Source: Shewanella sp. NFH-SH190041 (GTDB taxonomy: Bacteria > Pseudomonadota > Gammaproteobacteria > Enterobacterales > Shewanellaceae). Taken from it: a DNA stretch of 64,000 bases. Each line of letters opens with the position of its first letter. Position 1 is the first letter of the stretch. The position numbers and the translations under genes are program-made. This document shows, one piece after another, positions 26,367 through 35,136 of the stretch. Where the stretch lies: positions 496,001-560,000 of the forward strand of contig NZ_AP026070.1 in the NCBI RefSeq assembly GCF_024363255.1, read 5' to 3'. Below the pieces are notes generated by a model. The model saw only the letters and a program-made list of their open reading frames with translations, did no database searches and was not told where the DNA came from.

Positions 26367-27131
26367 ATGAAAATGTTTAAAAAATCCATATTGGCCAGCT
26401 GTGCCGCCCTACTGGTTTGTGCCCAGGTGAACGCTACTGAGTTGAGCTCTGATCTAGACCGTGAGTCTTATGCCATTGGCGCGTCAGTGGGGAATTACAT
26501 GTCTAACCAAGTTCATGGACAACTGGAGCTTGGGGCGCAGATCAATATGGATGCCGTTGTCGACGGGTTTGTTGATGCTCTGAAAGATCAGTCAAAAATC
26601 AGTGAAGAAGATGTGGTGACCCTGCTGAACCAGCGGTTGAAGTTCCTGAATGCCAAGCGGGAAGTGGAACTGGCGCAGTTAAAGCAGCAGAACAAAGATG
26701 CCGGTGACACTTACCGGATTGAGAACAAGCTTAAAGACGGCGTAACCGTGACGGCATCTGGGCTGCAGTATGAAGTGTTGACCATGGGCAAAGGGAGCAA
26801 ACCTAAGCCAGAAGATGTGGTGACCTTTAACTTCGTCGGTAAGTTGCTCGATGGCACTGAGTTTGAATCTACCTATGCCATGAACAAGCCTGCCCGTATG
26901 GCCATGATGACCTTGATTGACGGCTGGCAAGAAGGCTTGCAACTGATGCCGGAAGGCTCAACGTTCCGCTTTACCCTGCCCCCTGAGCTGGCCTATGGCG
27001 AAGAGGGAGCCGGTGCCATCCCGCCACAGTCCACTTTAGTGTTCGATATTGAGCTGGTGAAAGTGGAAGTGCAGAAAGACAAGCCTATGGGCATGGGGAT
27101 GGGAATGGGTGGGATGAAATCTGCCCACTGA
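26367..27131 (+). CDS. FKBP-type peptidyl-prolyl isomerase, periplasmic
   Basis: Folding helper likely acting on SirA or partner proteins. It has a signal peptide (MFKKSILASCAALLVCAQVNA), an N-terminal dimerisation helix region (DRESYAIGASVGNYM), and a C-terminal FKBP domain with VVTFNFVGKLLDGTEFESTY, GWQEGLQLMPEGSTFRFTLPPELAYGEEG and IPPQSTLVFDIELVKV, in the arrangement of FkpA/FklB. The C-terminus is a Met/Gly-rich tail (PMGMGMGMGGM) that could bind metal, unusual for the family and suggestive next to copper genes. The start at 26367 follows the longer frame's non-native upstream part. Confidence 0.88.
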   Translation: MKMFKKSILASCAALLVCAQVNATELSSDLDRESYAIGASVGNYMSNQVHGQLELGAQINMDAVVDGFVDALKDQSKISEEDVVTLLNQRLKFLNAKREVELAQLKQQNKDAGDTYRIENKLKDGVTVTASGLQYEVLTMGKGSKPKPEDVVTFNFVGKLLDGTEFESTYAMNKPARMAMMTLIDGWQEGLQLMPEGSTFRFTLPPELAYGEEGAGAIPPQSTLVFDIELVKVEVQKDKPMGMGMGMGGMKSAH

Positions 27132-27226
27132 TTGAGTTAACAAGGTGGCGGGTTATTGTCGCCCGACATCTTCTGACTTGTGGCTTACTGTCGTAAGTCG
27201 CAAAGAGAACAGCGACAGGAGTGAAG

Positions 27227-27973
27227 ATGAGCAGTCTGGCTTTGACTATCGCAGGGGTGATGAGTGGCTTTATTTTGCTGCTCTGGTGGCATCACGCCAG
27301 CTTCTTGCGCCAGTGTCAGGTGCAGATAACCCAGTGCCATGCAACAACAGGCGCTAGGGAGCTGCTCCCCAAGCCGGATACTTCATTCCCGTCACTGCTG
27401 GCCCCGATACTGCTAAGCCTGTTTGTACTGGCGCTCAGTGTCGGAGTCTACAGCCTGACCGGCCGCTTTAGCGGCTGGGATACAGGCAAACCTGACGTCC
27501 ACACCGACTATCTGGTGGCCGCCGACATCACCAGAGGCCGTCAGGCGATTGAGCAAAACCCGGATGACGAGATTGCATTATTGGCACTGGCCCAATCTTA
27601 TGCCGCAGGCGGTATGTACCTCGAGGCGGTGACCACCCTAGACCAGCTCCTGATCCTACAAGGTGAGCAAGCTGAACTGCTAGGGATGAAAGCCACCGCG
27701 CTGTACTACCGTGATGGGCGCACTATTGCGCCTGACACCGGCATTGTGATTGCTAGGGCGCTGGCCCTGCACCGTGAAGAGCTGCAAACCCGACTGCTGC
27801 TGGCCACGGATGCTTATCTAAGCGGGGATTATGCCGGGGCGATCCGCCACTGGCAGATCCTGCTAGAGAACCGCACGCAGCCCTTTAACCGGGCCGGGAT
27901 CCATAATGCAATTTCCAAAGCACAGAGCAAGCTGGATCCGGACACAAACACTGAAGCAACCATAAAAAAATAG
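27227..27973 (+). CDS. CcmI-like TPR protein, cytochrome c maturation
   Basis: Membrane-anchored TPR protein resembling the C-terminal half of CcmI/NrfG, which presents apocytochrome to the haem lyase. There are two N-terminal helices: one begins the protein, and the second is LLAPILLSLFVLALSVGVYSL. TPR-like helices follow (GRQAIEQNPDDEIALLALAQSYAAGG, LAVTTLDQLL-type). ATG 27227 has AGGAG 6 nt upstream. It lies between the FKBP and the sirC-like ferredoxin, so it belongs to the sulfite reductase maturation set. Confidence 0.75.
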   Translation: MSSLALTIAGVMSGFILLLWWHHASFLRQCQVQITQCHATTGARELLPKPDTSFPSLLAPILLSLFVLALSVGVYSLTGRFSGWDTGKPDVHTDYLVAADITRGRQAIEQNPDDEIALLALAQSYAAGGMYLEAVTTLDQLLILQGEQAELLGMKATALYYRDGRTIAPDTGIVIARALALHREELQTRLLLATDAYLSGDYAGAIRHWQILLENRTQPFNRAGIHNAISKAQSKLDPDTNTEATIKK

Positions 27974-28005
27974 ACGTCAGTACTAACTGACAGATGGAGG
28001 ATGTT

Positions 28006-28713
28006 GTGAGTGAAAATCTAGAGAGACGGAGGTTTCTTAAAGGTGTTGGAGCTTGCTCGTTGCTGATGGCGCCACTTGGCTGCAGCTCAGTAAAAGAGGA
28101 AAGTGACGGTGCCTATAAGCCTCATTACGTCATGGTGTTTGACCAGAATAAATGCGTAGGCTGCGGTGATTGTAAAGCGGCCTGTAATCAGGCGAATAAT
28201 CTGCCCGAAGGCGTATCCAAGGTGTTATTGGAGCAGCAGTCTGGTCGGGTGGAAGGTCAGCCTTGTCCTCACTGCGGCAAGATGAAATGTGACTGTGAGC
28301 GTAAGTTTGTGCGCGTGTCATGTCAGCAGTGTAAAAATGCCCCTTGTGTCTCTGTTTGCCCTACTGGTGCTGCGCACAAGGATCCGAAAACCGGCGTGGT
28401 GACCATGGATGACGCCAAGTGCGCCGGCTGTAAGTACTGTATTACGGCCTGTCCTTATAATGCCCGCTTTATTAATAAGAACACGGATGTCGCGGACAAC
28501 TGTGATTTCTGTCTGGAAAGCAAGCTATCTAAGGGTGAGCTGCCAGCTTGTGTACAGAGCTGTCGCTATGACGCACTGGTATTTGGTGATGCCAATGACC
28601 CGAACTCCTTTGTCAGCCGATTGTTGGCGGTGAAGGATTCCGTGCGCATCAAGGCGCATCTGGGGACTGAACCCAGCCTGCGCTATATCCCGATTGTGAA
28701 ACTGGGGGTTTAA
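28006..28713 (+). CDS. sirC: SirC-type 4Fe-4S ferredoxin, electron input to SirA
   Basis: Periplasmic NrfC-like iron-sulfur protein passing electrons from the quinol-oxidising subunit SirD to SirA. It has a Tat-type signal (RRRFLKG), and the cluster motifs are CVGCGDCKAAC, CQQCKNAPCVSVCP, CAGCKYCITACP and CDFCLESK...CVQSC, four clusters as usual for NrfC. An extra CPHCGKMKCDC stretch sits between the first two. A GTG start at 28006 is preferred over ATG 27994 because GGAGG (27996-28000) then lies at the right distance. Its stop is 3 bp before sirD. Confidence 0.9.
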   Translation: MSENLERRRFLKGVGACSLLMAPLGCSSVKEESDGAYKPHYVMVFDQNKCVGCGDCKAACNQANNLPEGVSKVLLEQQSGRVEGQPCPHCGKMKCDCERKFVRVSCQQCKNAPCVSVCPTGAAHKDPKTGVVTMDDAKCAGCKYCITACPYNARFINKNTDVADNCDFCLESKLSKGELPACVQSCRYDALVFGDANDPNSFVSRLLAVKDSVRIKAHLGTEPSLRYIPIVKLGV

Positions 28714-28716
28714 TCA

Positions 28717-29664
28717 ATGGACGGAACAATTGAATTTACCCTGGGACTGTCCCAAGGGGTTGCCTGGCCATGGCCGATTGCAGTTTATCTGTTCTTCGCG
28801 GGGATTTCCGGCGGCGCCATGACCATTGCCCTGTGTCTGCGTTTCTTTAAAGGCCAAACGGAAAATACGCCCTTTTTGAAGGCAGCGTCACTGGTGGCGC
28901 TGGCGACTATCTGTCTGGGGATGATCTGTCTGGTATTCGACCTGACTAACCCACTGTTCTTCTGGCGTATTCTGGTGTTCTACAACCTGAATTCCGTGAT
29001 GAGTATCGGTGTTGTGGCGCTGCTGTTCTACATCCCGCTGGTGGCCATTCTGGCATTGCTGGCACTGGAAGAAGAAATTCGTGCAATCAAGGCGTTGAAC
29101 TTCCTGCTGCCACTGGTTAATGCTCTGAAAGGCATCCGCCGTGGTGCAGAAATGGTGACGCTGGTACTGGCACTGGCGGTTTGTGCTTATACCGGCTTCC
29201 TGATCTCTGCCCTGATCCGTTTCCCGCTGATCAACACATCTGTGCTTCCTGCACTGTTTGTGGCATCGGGTCTGTCTGCTGGTGCGGCATCTGCCAAGAT
29301 GATTGCGGTGGGGATGTTCCGGGAAGATCTGCATTCCAGCGAAATGAAGCTGCTGCATGGTGCTGAATGGCCGATTATGTTCGCCGAAGCCCTGTTCATC
29401 TTTATGATTGCCGTGGCATTGATGACTGGTAACGCTGGTGCTCAGGCGGCATTTGCCGCGTTCACTGAAGGAAGCTGGTCCGCTGTGTTCTGGCTTGGGG
29501 TGGTTGGTATCGGTTTTGCCGGTCCTTTGTTGCTTAACTTTGCAACTGGCAAGCAGTTTAGCCACTCTGCCAAGGCGTTTTACCTGTCTGGTGCTTGTGC
29601 CGTGACCGGGATGATGTGTCTGCGTCTGTTTATTCTGTACGCTGGCCAGCATTACGCTATCTAA
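28717..29664 (+). CDS. sirD: SirD, NrfD-like quinol dehydrogenase membrane subunit
   Basis: Polytopic NrfD/PsrC-type inner-membrane protein that oxidises menaquinol and hands electrons to the ferredoxin SirC. About eight hydrophobic helices fill the 315 residues, with the conserved N-terminal WPWPIAVYLFFAGISGGAMT. The gene follows sirC directly. A terminator at 29672 and a MITE remnant separate it from nosL. Confidence 0.92.
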   Translation: MDGTIEFTLGLSQGVAWPWPIAVYLFFAGISGGAMTIALCLRFFKGQTENTPFLKAASLVALATICLGMICLVFDLTNPLFFWRILVFYNLNSVMSIGVVALLFYIPLVAILALLALEEEIRAIKALNFLLPLVNALKGIRRGAEMVTLVLALAVCAYTGFLISALIRFPLINTSVLPALFVASGLSAGAASAKMIAVGMFREDLHSSEMKLLHGAEWPIMFAEALFIFMIAVALMTGNAGAQAAFAAFTEGSWSAVFWLGVVGIGFAGPLLLNFATGKQFSHSAKAFYLSGACAVTGMMCLRLFILYAGQHYAI

Positions 29665-29671
29665 CCTCTAT

Positions 29672-29704
29672 GGCACAGTGACCGCCTGTCGGCGCTGTGC
29701 CTTT
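29672..29704 (+). terminator. Terminator after sirD
   Basis: GGCACAG/CTGTGCC stem with a 16-nt loop followed by TTT. Weak T-tract. Confidence 0.55.
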
Positions 29705-29750
29705 CCCCCGAACTGTAATAGCCGAACTGTCAGCGACAGTCTGGTGGGCA

Positions 29751-29876
29751 GCGTTTGAGGCGCCTTTCTACTGCGTTATCGGTTTATCAAGTAGCGCAAC
29801 TACTTATCAAAGCCTCTGCCTTGTATAAAGAAGCCTCAAATCGCTGCAAAAACAAACTTTAAAGGTCAACAGACCC
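29751..29876 (+). repeat. Right-end remnant of the 263-bp MITE
   Basis: GGGCAGCGTTTGAGG through GTCAACAGACCC matches the right half of the intact copy at 41782-42044, same orientation. The left half is missing and the preceding bases have diverged. Only the right inverted repeat (GGTCAACAGACCC) remains. It separates sirD from nosL. Confidence 0.75.
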
Positions 29877-29912
29877 TAGGTGTTTTACTGACTTAATTGG
29901 AATGTGTTTGCT

Positions 29913-30398
29913 ATGAAAAAATGGTTACCTGCCCTGATGCTCCCTTTCCTGCTGGCCTGCAGCGATGCGGCGGTGACGGCCAAGGAGGTGACGCCTGTGG
30001 CCATCGGCGAGCATGACCGCTGTCATATCTGCGGCATGATGATCACGAAATATCCCGGGCCTAAAGGACAATTGATGCTGAAAGATTCTGATTCAGTGCC
30101 CAAATTCTGCTCCAGTCGTGATCTATTTAACTTTGCGCTGCAAAAAGAGAACCAGCGTCAAATTTCTCATCTTTTTGTCCATGATGCTGGGGAAACGGAC
30201 TGGCAAAATCCGAGCGACAGCGCATTTATCGATGCTAAATCAGCATATTATGTTTATGGCACCAGCAAGAAAGCCGTGATGGGGCCGGCGGTGGCACCAT
30301 TTGCCAGCCGGAAAAGTGCTGAGCAGTTTGCCGCACAATATGGCGGTCGGGTATTAACTTATCCCGATATTACCTTGGAGCTGCTCGCCGGGAAGTAA
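29913..30398 (+). CDS. nosL: NosL-family copper-binding lipoprotein
   Basis: Periplasmic lipoprotein copper chaperone. The signal peptide ends in a lipobox (LLACS). The CHICGMMI motif contains the Cys and Met residues of the NosL copper site, followed by the conserved FCSSRDLFNFAL segment. Here it is likely to supply copper to SirA, since the related Wolinella MccA has a haem-copper centre. ATG 29913 begins the basic signal region. Confidence 0.88.
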   Translation: MKKWLPALMLPFLLACSDAAVTAKEVTPVAIGEHDRCHICGMMITKYPGPKGQLMLKDSDSVPKFCSSRDLFNFALQKENQRQISHLFVHDAGETDWQNPSDSAFIDAKSAYYVYGTSKKAVMGPAVAPFASRKSAEQFAAQYGGRVLTYPDITLELLAGK

Positions 30399-30623
30399 CA
30401 TTGCCCTTTTAATCTCCTATCATGCTGCCACCTCGGGAATGGGGTGATGCTGTCAGTGCGCCGTCAATTGTGAATAATGCGGCGCATTGTTGTTTCTGTG
30501 CCGGATGTCGGCTTGATTCGCTCGCAACAGAGTTAATCGCTTGAAAATGGATAGTCACGCCGCGTATCTCGGCGATGTTATCAGCACAGTGTAAAGTCAG
30601 CTCAACAGGGAATAGGTGTCAAA

Positions 30624-32240
30624 GTGGGACAGGTACAACGCAGAACACGACTCAATTATTCAAGTTGTAAACGGGATTCTCCACCTTATTGGGCTGCGTT
30701 ATTGGTATTTTGCTTGGGCATCTGGTTTACCTTGGTTAGTCTGCCGCTTTTTGCTTCTGAGCCGCCAATGACAACATCTGCTGCGGCTCCCTTTTCTGCT
30801 GCATCACCTTTTTCCGCTGCTGCGGATACTCACTCTGTAGTTTCAGCTGCCAGCTCTGTCGCCCCTGTATTGCCTCAGGGGTACCGCGCAGCCAGTGTGA
30901 CTGTCTCTGACAGTGCCAGCTTGACCCAAGCGTTAGCTCAAGCAGTGGATGGCACCACTATTACCCTGTTACCCGGGCATTATCCTGGCCATTTTACTGT
31001 CAATGCCGCTGTGCATCTGACCGGTCTTGCTGATACGCGATCTTCTGCCGCCCCAAGCCAGTCTGCACCAAGTGGGGCATCGCCGGGGGCGGAGGCAAAA
31101 CAGCTGCTCGCGAGTGAGTTGCCACATCTGGATGCAGGTGGCAAAGGCTCTGCGCTGACCGTTACTGTGGCGGGAGTACAGATTAGTGGGTTGTATATCA
31201 GTCATTACGGCAGTGACAGTTATTACCTCGATGCTGGGGTGTTATTTCGTGATGGCGCAGGTTACGGGCTGGTGGAGCGCTGCGTAATTGATGGGCCAGG
31301 ATTTGGCATTCGAGGCGATAATCTTAGCCATATTCGCATTATCGGTAACCGTATTCGAGGTGATCATCGCCTGCATAAGCTGGACCGGGGCGATGGCATT
31401 TATCTTAAGCGAGTAGATGACCCTTATATTGCCGGCAACCATATCAGCCGAGTGCGCGATGGCGTATATCTGGAAACCGTTAACCGTTCGGTGGCGCGGG
31501 ATAATTATTTCACTGAGCAGCAATACGGCCTGCACTATATGTACACCCGTGATGATGAGGGCTGGGATAACTTGGCCGAGCAACTGGATGGCGGTTATGC
31601 CCTGATGAGTTCAGAGCGGATCCACTTGCACGACAATTATGTCCGTGGAGCAAAAGACTTTGGCATTTTGCTCAATATTACCCATAGATCCCGCATTGAG
31701 GATAACGCCGTGTATGCCAGTCGCAATCCTGATGGTGATGTCGCCATTATGACAGAGGGCAAAGGCATCTTTATTTACGGTGCCTTGGATAATGTTATCC
31801 GCGGCAATTTATTTGAAGACAATGATACCGGCATCAATATGGCCATGGGCGGGGAGGGTAATAAGCTGTGGGAGAATGTATTGCGGCGTAATACGGCTCA
31901 GGTGAAATATGTTGGTGACCGTCAGGTGGAATGGAGCCATGACGGCCGCGGTAATTTTTGGGATGACTATCAGGGCTGGGACTTTGATCGCAATGGTATC
32001 GGTGATATTGCTCATCGCCCTAACGACAGTTTAGATAAGTTGTTCTGGATTTATCCTGAGGCCAAGTTGCTGATGGACAGTCCGGTCGTGCTGCTGCTGC
32101 GCTGGGTGGAACGCCAGTTTTCCCCCAGTGGTCAAAGCGGTGTCAGCGATGGTTTTCCGCTGAGCCAGCCTGAATTGCCTGGTCATGCTATGGGGCTACG
32201 TCAGTCTGCCAGTGCAGAGCACGTTGCATTAACACATTAA
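30624..32240 (+). CDS. nosD: NosD-like periplasmic beta-helix maturation protein
   Basis: CASH/parallel-beta-helix protein similar to NosD, which works with NosF and NosY in loading copper into nitrous oxide reductase. A membrane anchor or signal region (WAALLVFCLGIWFTLVSL) is followed by an unusually long Ala/Ser-rich low-complexity stretch (about residues 45-80). Repeated beta-helix turns follow with N/D-rich ladders (IRIIGNRIRGDHR, YIAGNHISRVRDGVYL, RIEDNAVYASRN). The start is GTG 30624 with AGG 8 nt upstream. The 225-bp gap from nosL probably holds a promoter. Confidence 0.87.
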   Translation: MGQVQRRTRLNYSSCKRDSPPYWAALLVFCLGIWFTLVSLPLFASEPPMTTSAAAPFSAASPFSAAADTHSVVSAASSVAPVLPQGYRAASVTVSDSASLTQALAQAVDGTTITLLPGHYPGHFTVNAAVHLTGLADTRSSAAPSQSAPSGASPGAEAKQLLASELPHLDAGGKGSALTVTVAGVQISGLYISHYGSDSYYLDAGVLFRDGAGYGLVERCVIDGPGFGIRGDNLSHIRIIGNRIRGDHRLHKLDRGDGIYLKRVDDPYIAGNHISRVRDGVYLETVNRSVARDNYFTEQQYGLHYMYTRDDEGWDNLAEQLDGGYALMSSERIHLHDNYVRGAKDFGILLNITHRSRIEDNAVYASRNPDGDVAIMTEGKGIFIYGALDNVIRGNLFEDNDTGINMAMGGEGNKLWENVLRRNTAQVKYVGDRQVEWSHDGRGNFWDDYQGWDFDRNGIGDIAHRPNDSLDKLFWIYPEAKLLMDSPVVLLLRWVERQFSPSGQSGVSDGFPLSQPELPGHAMGLRQSASAEHVALTH

Positions 32241-32256
32241 TCTCAGGGAGTGATGG

Positions 32257-33189
32257 GTGAGTACGAGGGTGATTGAGGCAAAGGATCTTTGTAAGGCATA
32301 TCCCGGTGGGGCTTTTGCGTTGCGAGATGTCAGCTTTGCGCTGGATGAAGGACAGACCATGGCGTTGCTGGGGCACAATGGTGCCGGCAAATCGACCTTG
32401 ATTAAGCTGGTGCTCGGGCTTATCAGTCCATCCGGGGGGGATATCCGGGTGATGGGGCAACTGCCGGCTCAAAGCCGTGGTCGCCGCAGTTTGCCAGTGG
32501 GGTATCTGCCGGAAAATGTTAGCTTTTATGACAATATGACCGGATTTGAAATTTTAAAATATTTTGCCGCGCTGAAAGGTATTCAGGCTCCAGTTGTCAA
32601 TAATATTCTCGATGAATTTGGCTTGGAGTATGCTCGAAACAGGAAAGTGCGTACTTACTCCAAAGGGATGCGGCAACGGCTGGGTTTGGCCCAAGCGACG
32701 TTGGCGGAGCCGAAAGTTCTCTTGCTGGATGAACCCACTGTGGGGCTGGACCCTCTGGCATCAGCATTTTTGTACCGCAAAATTAATCAGCTAAAACAGC
32801 AGGGCTGTGCGGTGATTGTCTGTACCCATGAGCTGGGGTTAGTGGAAAATGAACTGGATAAAGCGTTGATTCTAGGACAAGGCCGGGTATTGGCTCGGGG
32901 CGATTTAGCGGCATTACGCAATGGCTGTGATCTGGCTTTGACTGTAGCATTTGATGATTTACCGGCCCGAATTGCCGGGGATGATTATCTGGCTGCCTTT
33001 GTTTGTGGTGATACCTTGCAGGTGGATTACCGGGGGCGAGAGCAGTTGCTGGATTACCTTATCCGGGAAAAACAGATCTGCGATTTGAGCGTTAATCTGC
33101 CCAGCTTGAGTGATATTTTCCATCATTATGTTGCCCCACTACAGCAAGTGCGGGCCGCTGAGGTAAATAGCGGGGGGATAGAGCTGTGA
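32257..33189 (+). CDS. nosF: NosF-like ABC transporter ATPase
   Basis: ATPase of the NosDFY-type assembly transporter. Walker A is GHNGAGKST, the signature YSKGMRQRLGLAQATL, and Walker B VLLLDEPTVGLDP, with the switch His in VCTHEL. At 310 residues it has a C-terminal extension typical of NosF. The GTG start follows AGGGAG by 7 nt, and the gene overlaps nosY by 4 bp (GTGA). Confidence 0.9.
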   Translation: MSTRVIEAKDLCKAYPGGAFALRDVSFALDEGQTMALLGHNGAGKSTLIKLVLGLISPSGGDIRVMGQLPAQSRGRRSLPVGYLPENVSFYDNMTGFEILKYFAALKGIQAPVVNNILDEFGLEYARNRKVRTYSKGMRQRLGLAQATLAEPKVLLLDEPTVGLDPLASAFLYRKINQLKQQGCAVIVCTHELGLVENELDKALILGQGRVLARGDLAALRNGCDLALTVAFDDLPARIAGDDYLAAFVCGDTLQVDYRGREQLLDYLIREKQICDLSVNLPSLSDIFHHYVAPLQQVRAAEVNSGGIEL

Positions 33190-34016
33190 CACAGGTGCTG
33201 ATTATTGCCGCGAAGGAAATTCGTGACAGCTTGCGCAATCGCTGGCTGTTGATGATAAGTCTTATTCTGTTGATCCTGTCGCTGGGTGTTACCTTTGGTG
33301 GCGGTGCCGTAGGTGGCGTGTTGGCGGTTCCAGAGCTAGGCAATGTGATTTCTGGCTTGGTGACATTGTCGGTGTTTATGTTGCCCCTGGCCGCTATTTT
33401 ACTTAGCTATGATGCCTTTGTCGGTGAGGAGGAAGCTGGCACATTATTGCTGATGCTCACTTACCCCCTTAGCCGGTTTCAGTTGCTAATGGGCAAATTT
33501 ATTGGTCATGGTACCTTGTTGGCGCTGGCCTGTTTATTGGGGTTTGCCCCGGCAGGCGTGCTGTTATATCTGTTTGGCGGGGTTGCAGGTATGGCCGTGC
33601 TGACGGGATTTGGTAACTTTATGGTCAGTGGTTTATTACTGGCCTTGGTATTTATTCTGCTGGGATACCTAGTCAGTTTAAGTGTGCGGGAAAAGGCTCG
33701 CGCCTTAGGTTTGCTGTTGTTTATTTGGTTTGCTCTGGTATTGATTTATGACTTGGCTTTGCTGGCGGCGGTGGTTTCGTTGGCGGATGTGATGAGTCGC
33801 AGCAGTTTGAATCTGCTTATTCTGACAAATCCGGCGGATCTATTCCGCGCTATCAATTTAGCGACAATAGAGGCAGGCAGTCAAAGTAGTGGCAGCGCCT
33901 TGGCGGCACTGAGTCAAACCGGGCTAAGTTTGGGTGGGCTTTACCTATTAATGCTGTGTTGGGTTACTTTATTACTGAGCGCTTGTCAGCTCAGATTCCA
34001 CTATAAATCCCTATAA
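33186..34016 (+). CDS. nosY: NosY-like ABC transporter permease
   Basis: Six-helix ABC-2 permease pairing with NosF. It begins QVLIIAAKEIRDSLRNRW, with a conserved FVGEEEAGTLLLMLTYPLSR segment typical of NosY. The last gene of the cluster, followed by a terminator. Confidence 0.9.
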   Translation: MTQVLIIAAKEIRDSLRNRWLLMISLILLILSLGVTFGGGAVGGVLAVPELGNVISGLVTLSVFMLPLAAILLSYDAFVGEEEAGTLLLMLTYPLSRFQLLMGKFIGHGTLLALACLLGFAPAGVLLYLFGGVAGMAVLTGFGNFMVSGLLLALVFILLGYLVSLSVREKARALGLLLFIWFALVLIYDLALLAAVVSLADVMSRSSLNLLILTNPADLFRAINLATIEAGSQSSGSALAALSQTGLSLGGLYLLMLCWVTLLLSACQLRFHYKSL

Positions 34017-34023
34017 CCTCGCC

Positions 34024-34053
34024 ACCGGCGGCCTAATACCGCCGGTTACCTTT
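34024..34053 (+). terminator. Terminator after nosY
   Basis: ACCGGCGG/CCGCCGGT, 8-bp stem, 7-nt loop, then TACCTTTG. Ends the sulfite reductase cluster. Confidence 0.65.
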
Positions 34054-34241
34054 GTTAGTTTTTATTATAATGCTTTTAATTTTTATATTTTCTGATGTGT
34101 CATTGATAGCTTTATAATTTTAATCGTTAGTACTTTAAAGTATTATTTGTCGCAGAGTTAAGATGCAATTTTGTTAACATGATAATAACGATTGCATCAA
34201 TATATTATTGTTTGAATATTTTGTTTTTTTATAGGTTTTGT

Positions 34242-35036
34242 ATGCTTAGCGTTTCTTTGATTATAACGACTTATAATTGGCCTAAGGCCTTGTATAAGGT
34301 TTTACAGAGTATTTTGTATCAGACTCGTATCCCTGATGAAATTATAATTGCTGATGATGGTTCTACGATTGAAACTACGAATATGATTCAAAGGTTTAAA
34401 GAAGAACACTCTGAGCTTAATATTATTCATTTTTGGCAAGAGGATAAAGGTTTTCGTCTGTCAAAAAGTAGAAATAAGGCTATAAATTTATCTACATGTG
34501 ATTATTTAGTCCTTATTGATGGTGATATGATTTTGAATGAAAATTTCATATTAGATCATCTAAATAATGCCAAGTCAGGTGTATTGGTTTCTGGCAGACG
34601 AATAATGCTAAATGAGGCCTATTCATCTGAAATAATTCATAGTGATAAAATTGACAATGTATCATTTTTATCTTCTGCCATCATAAAGCATCGATTTCTC
34701 AGTATTAGAAATCGTTTTTTATCTAAGCTTAGATCATCAACTAATACACGGATTGATGGGATTTTGGGTTGCAATATGGCATTTTTTAAAAATGATGCTG
34801 TAACTGTAAATGGTTTTAATGAAGACTTTGTCGGCTGGGGAGCTGAAGATACTGAATTTGTTGCTCGGTTTGTGAATAATGGCTTTAAAAAGATGAAGCT
34901 AAAACATTTGGCTTTTGGATATCATCTATATCATCCAGAATCATCTAAAGAAATGGTTGAAGCAAATTGTAATATATTGGATTTAACCATATCTATGAAA
35001 CTTAAATATTGCCAACATGGTTTGGCTGAATATTAA
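34242..35036 (+). CDS. Family 2 glycosyltransferase
   Basis: GT-A fold sugar transferase. It starts SVSLIITTYNWPKAL, with the nucleotide-binding DDGS (IADDGSTIET) and DxD-like LIDGDMILNENF. The C-terminal GWGAEDTEFVARFVNNG matches the galactosyltransferase-family C-terminal motif. The donor and acceptor are unknown. The gene stands alone, is strikingly AT-rich beside the GC-richer nos genes, and is followed by a strong terminator. That suggests horizontal acquisition of a lone surface-glycan gene. ATG 34242 has AGG 8 nt upstream. Confidence 0.85.
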   Translation: MLSVSLIITTYNWPKALYKVLQSILYQTRIPDEIIIADDGSTIETTNMIQRFKEEHSELNIIHFWQEDKGFRLSKSRNKAINLSTCDYLVLIDGDMILNENFILDHLNNAKSGVLVSGRRIMLNEAYSSEIIHSDKIDNVSFLSSAIIKHRFLSIRNRFLSKLRSSTNTRIDGILGCNMAFFKNDAVTVNGFNEDFVGWGAEDTEFVARFVNNGFKKMKLKHLAFGYHLYHPESSKEMVEANCNILDLTISMKLKYCQHGLAEY

Positions 35037-35092
35037 TAAGGTTCTAGCTGAGCTATTTAATGGTCATTAAGTCGATTCGATCTATTGTTAAA

Positions 35093-35119
35093 GAGGAGAC
35101 GGCTGTCTCCTCTATTTTT
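35093..35119 (+). terminator. Terminator after the glycosyltransferase
   Basis: GAGGAGAC-GGCT-GTCTCCTC followed by TATTTTTT: a perfect 8-bp stem. Confidence 0.85.
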
Positions 35120-35136
35120 TCTTTGAATTCTTCCTG

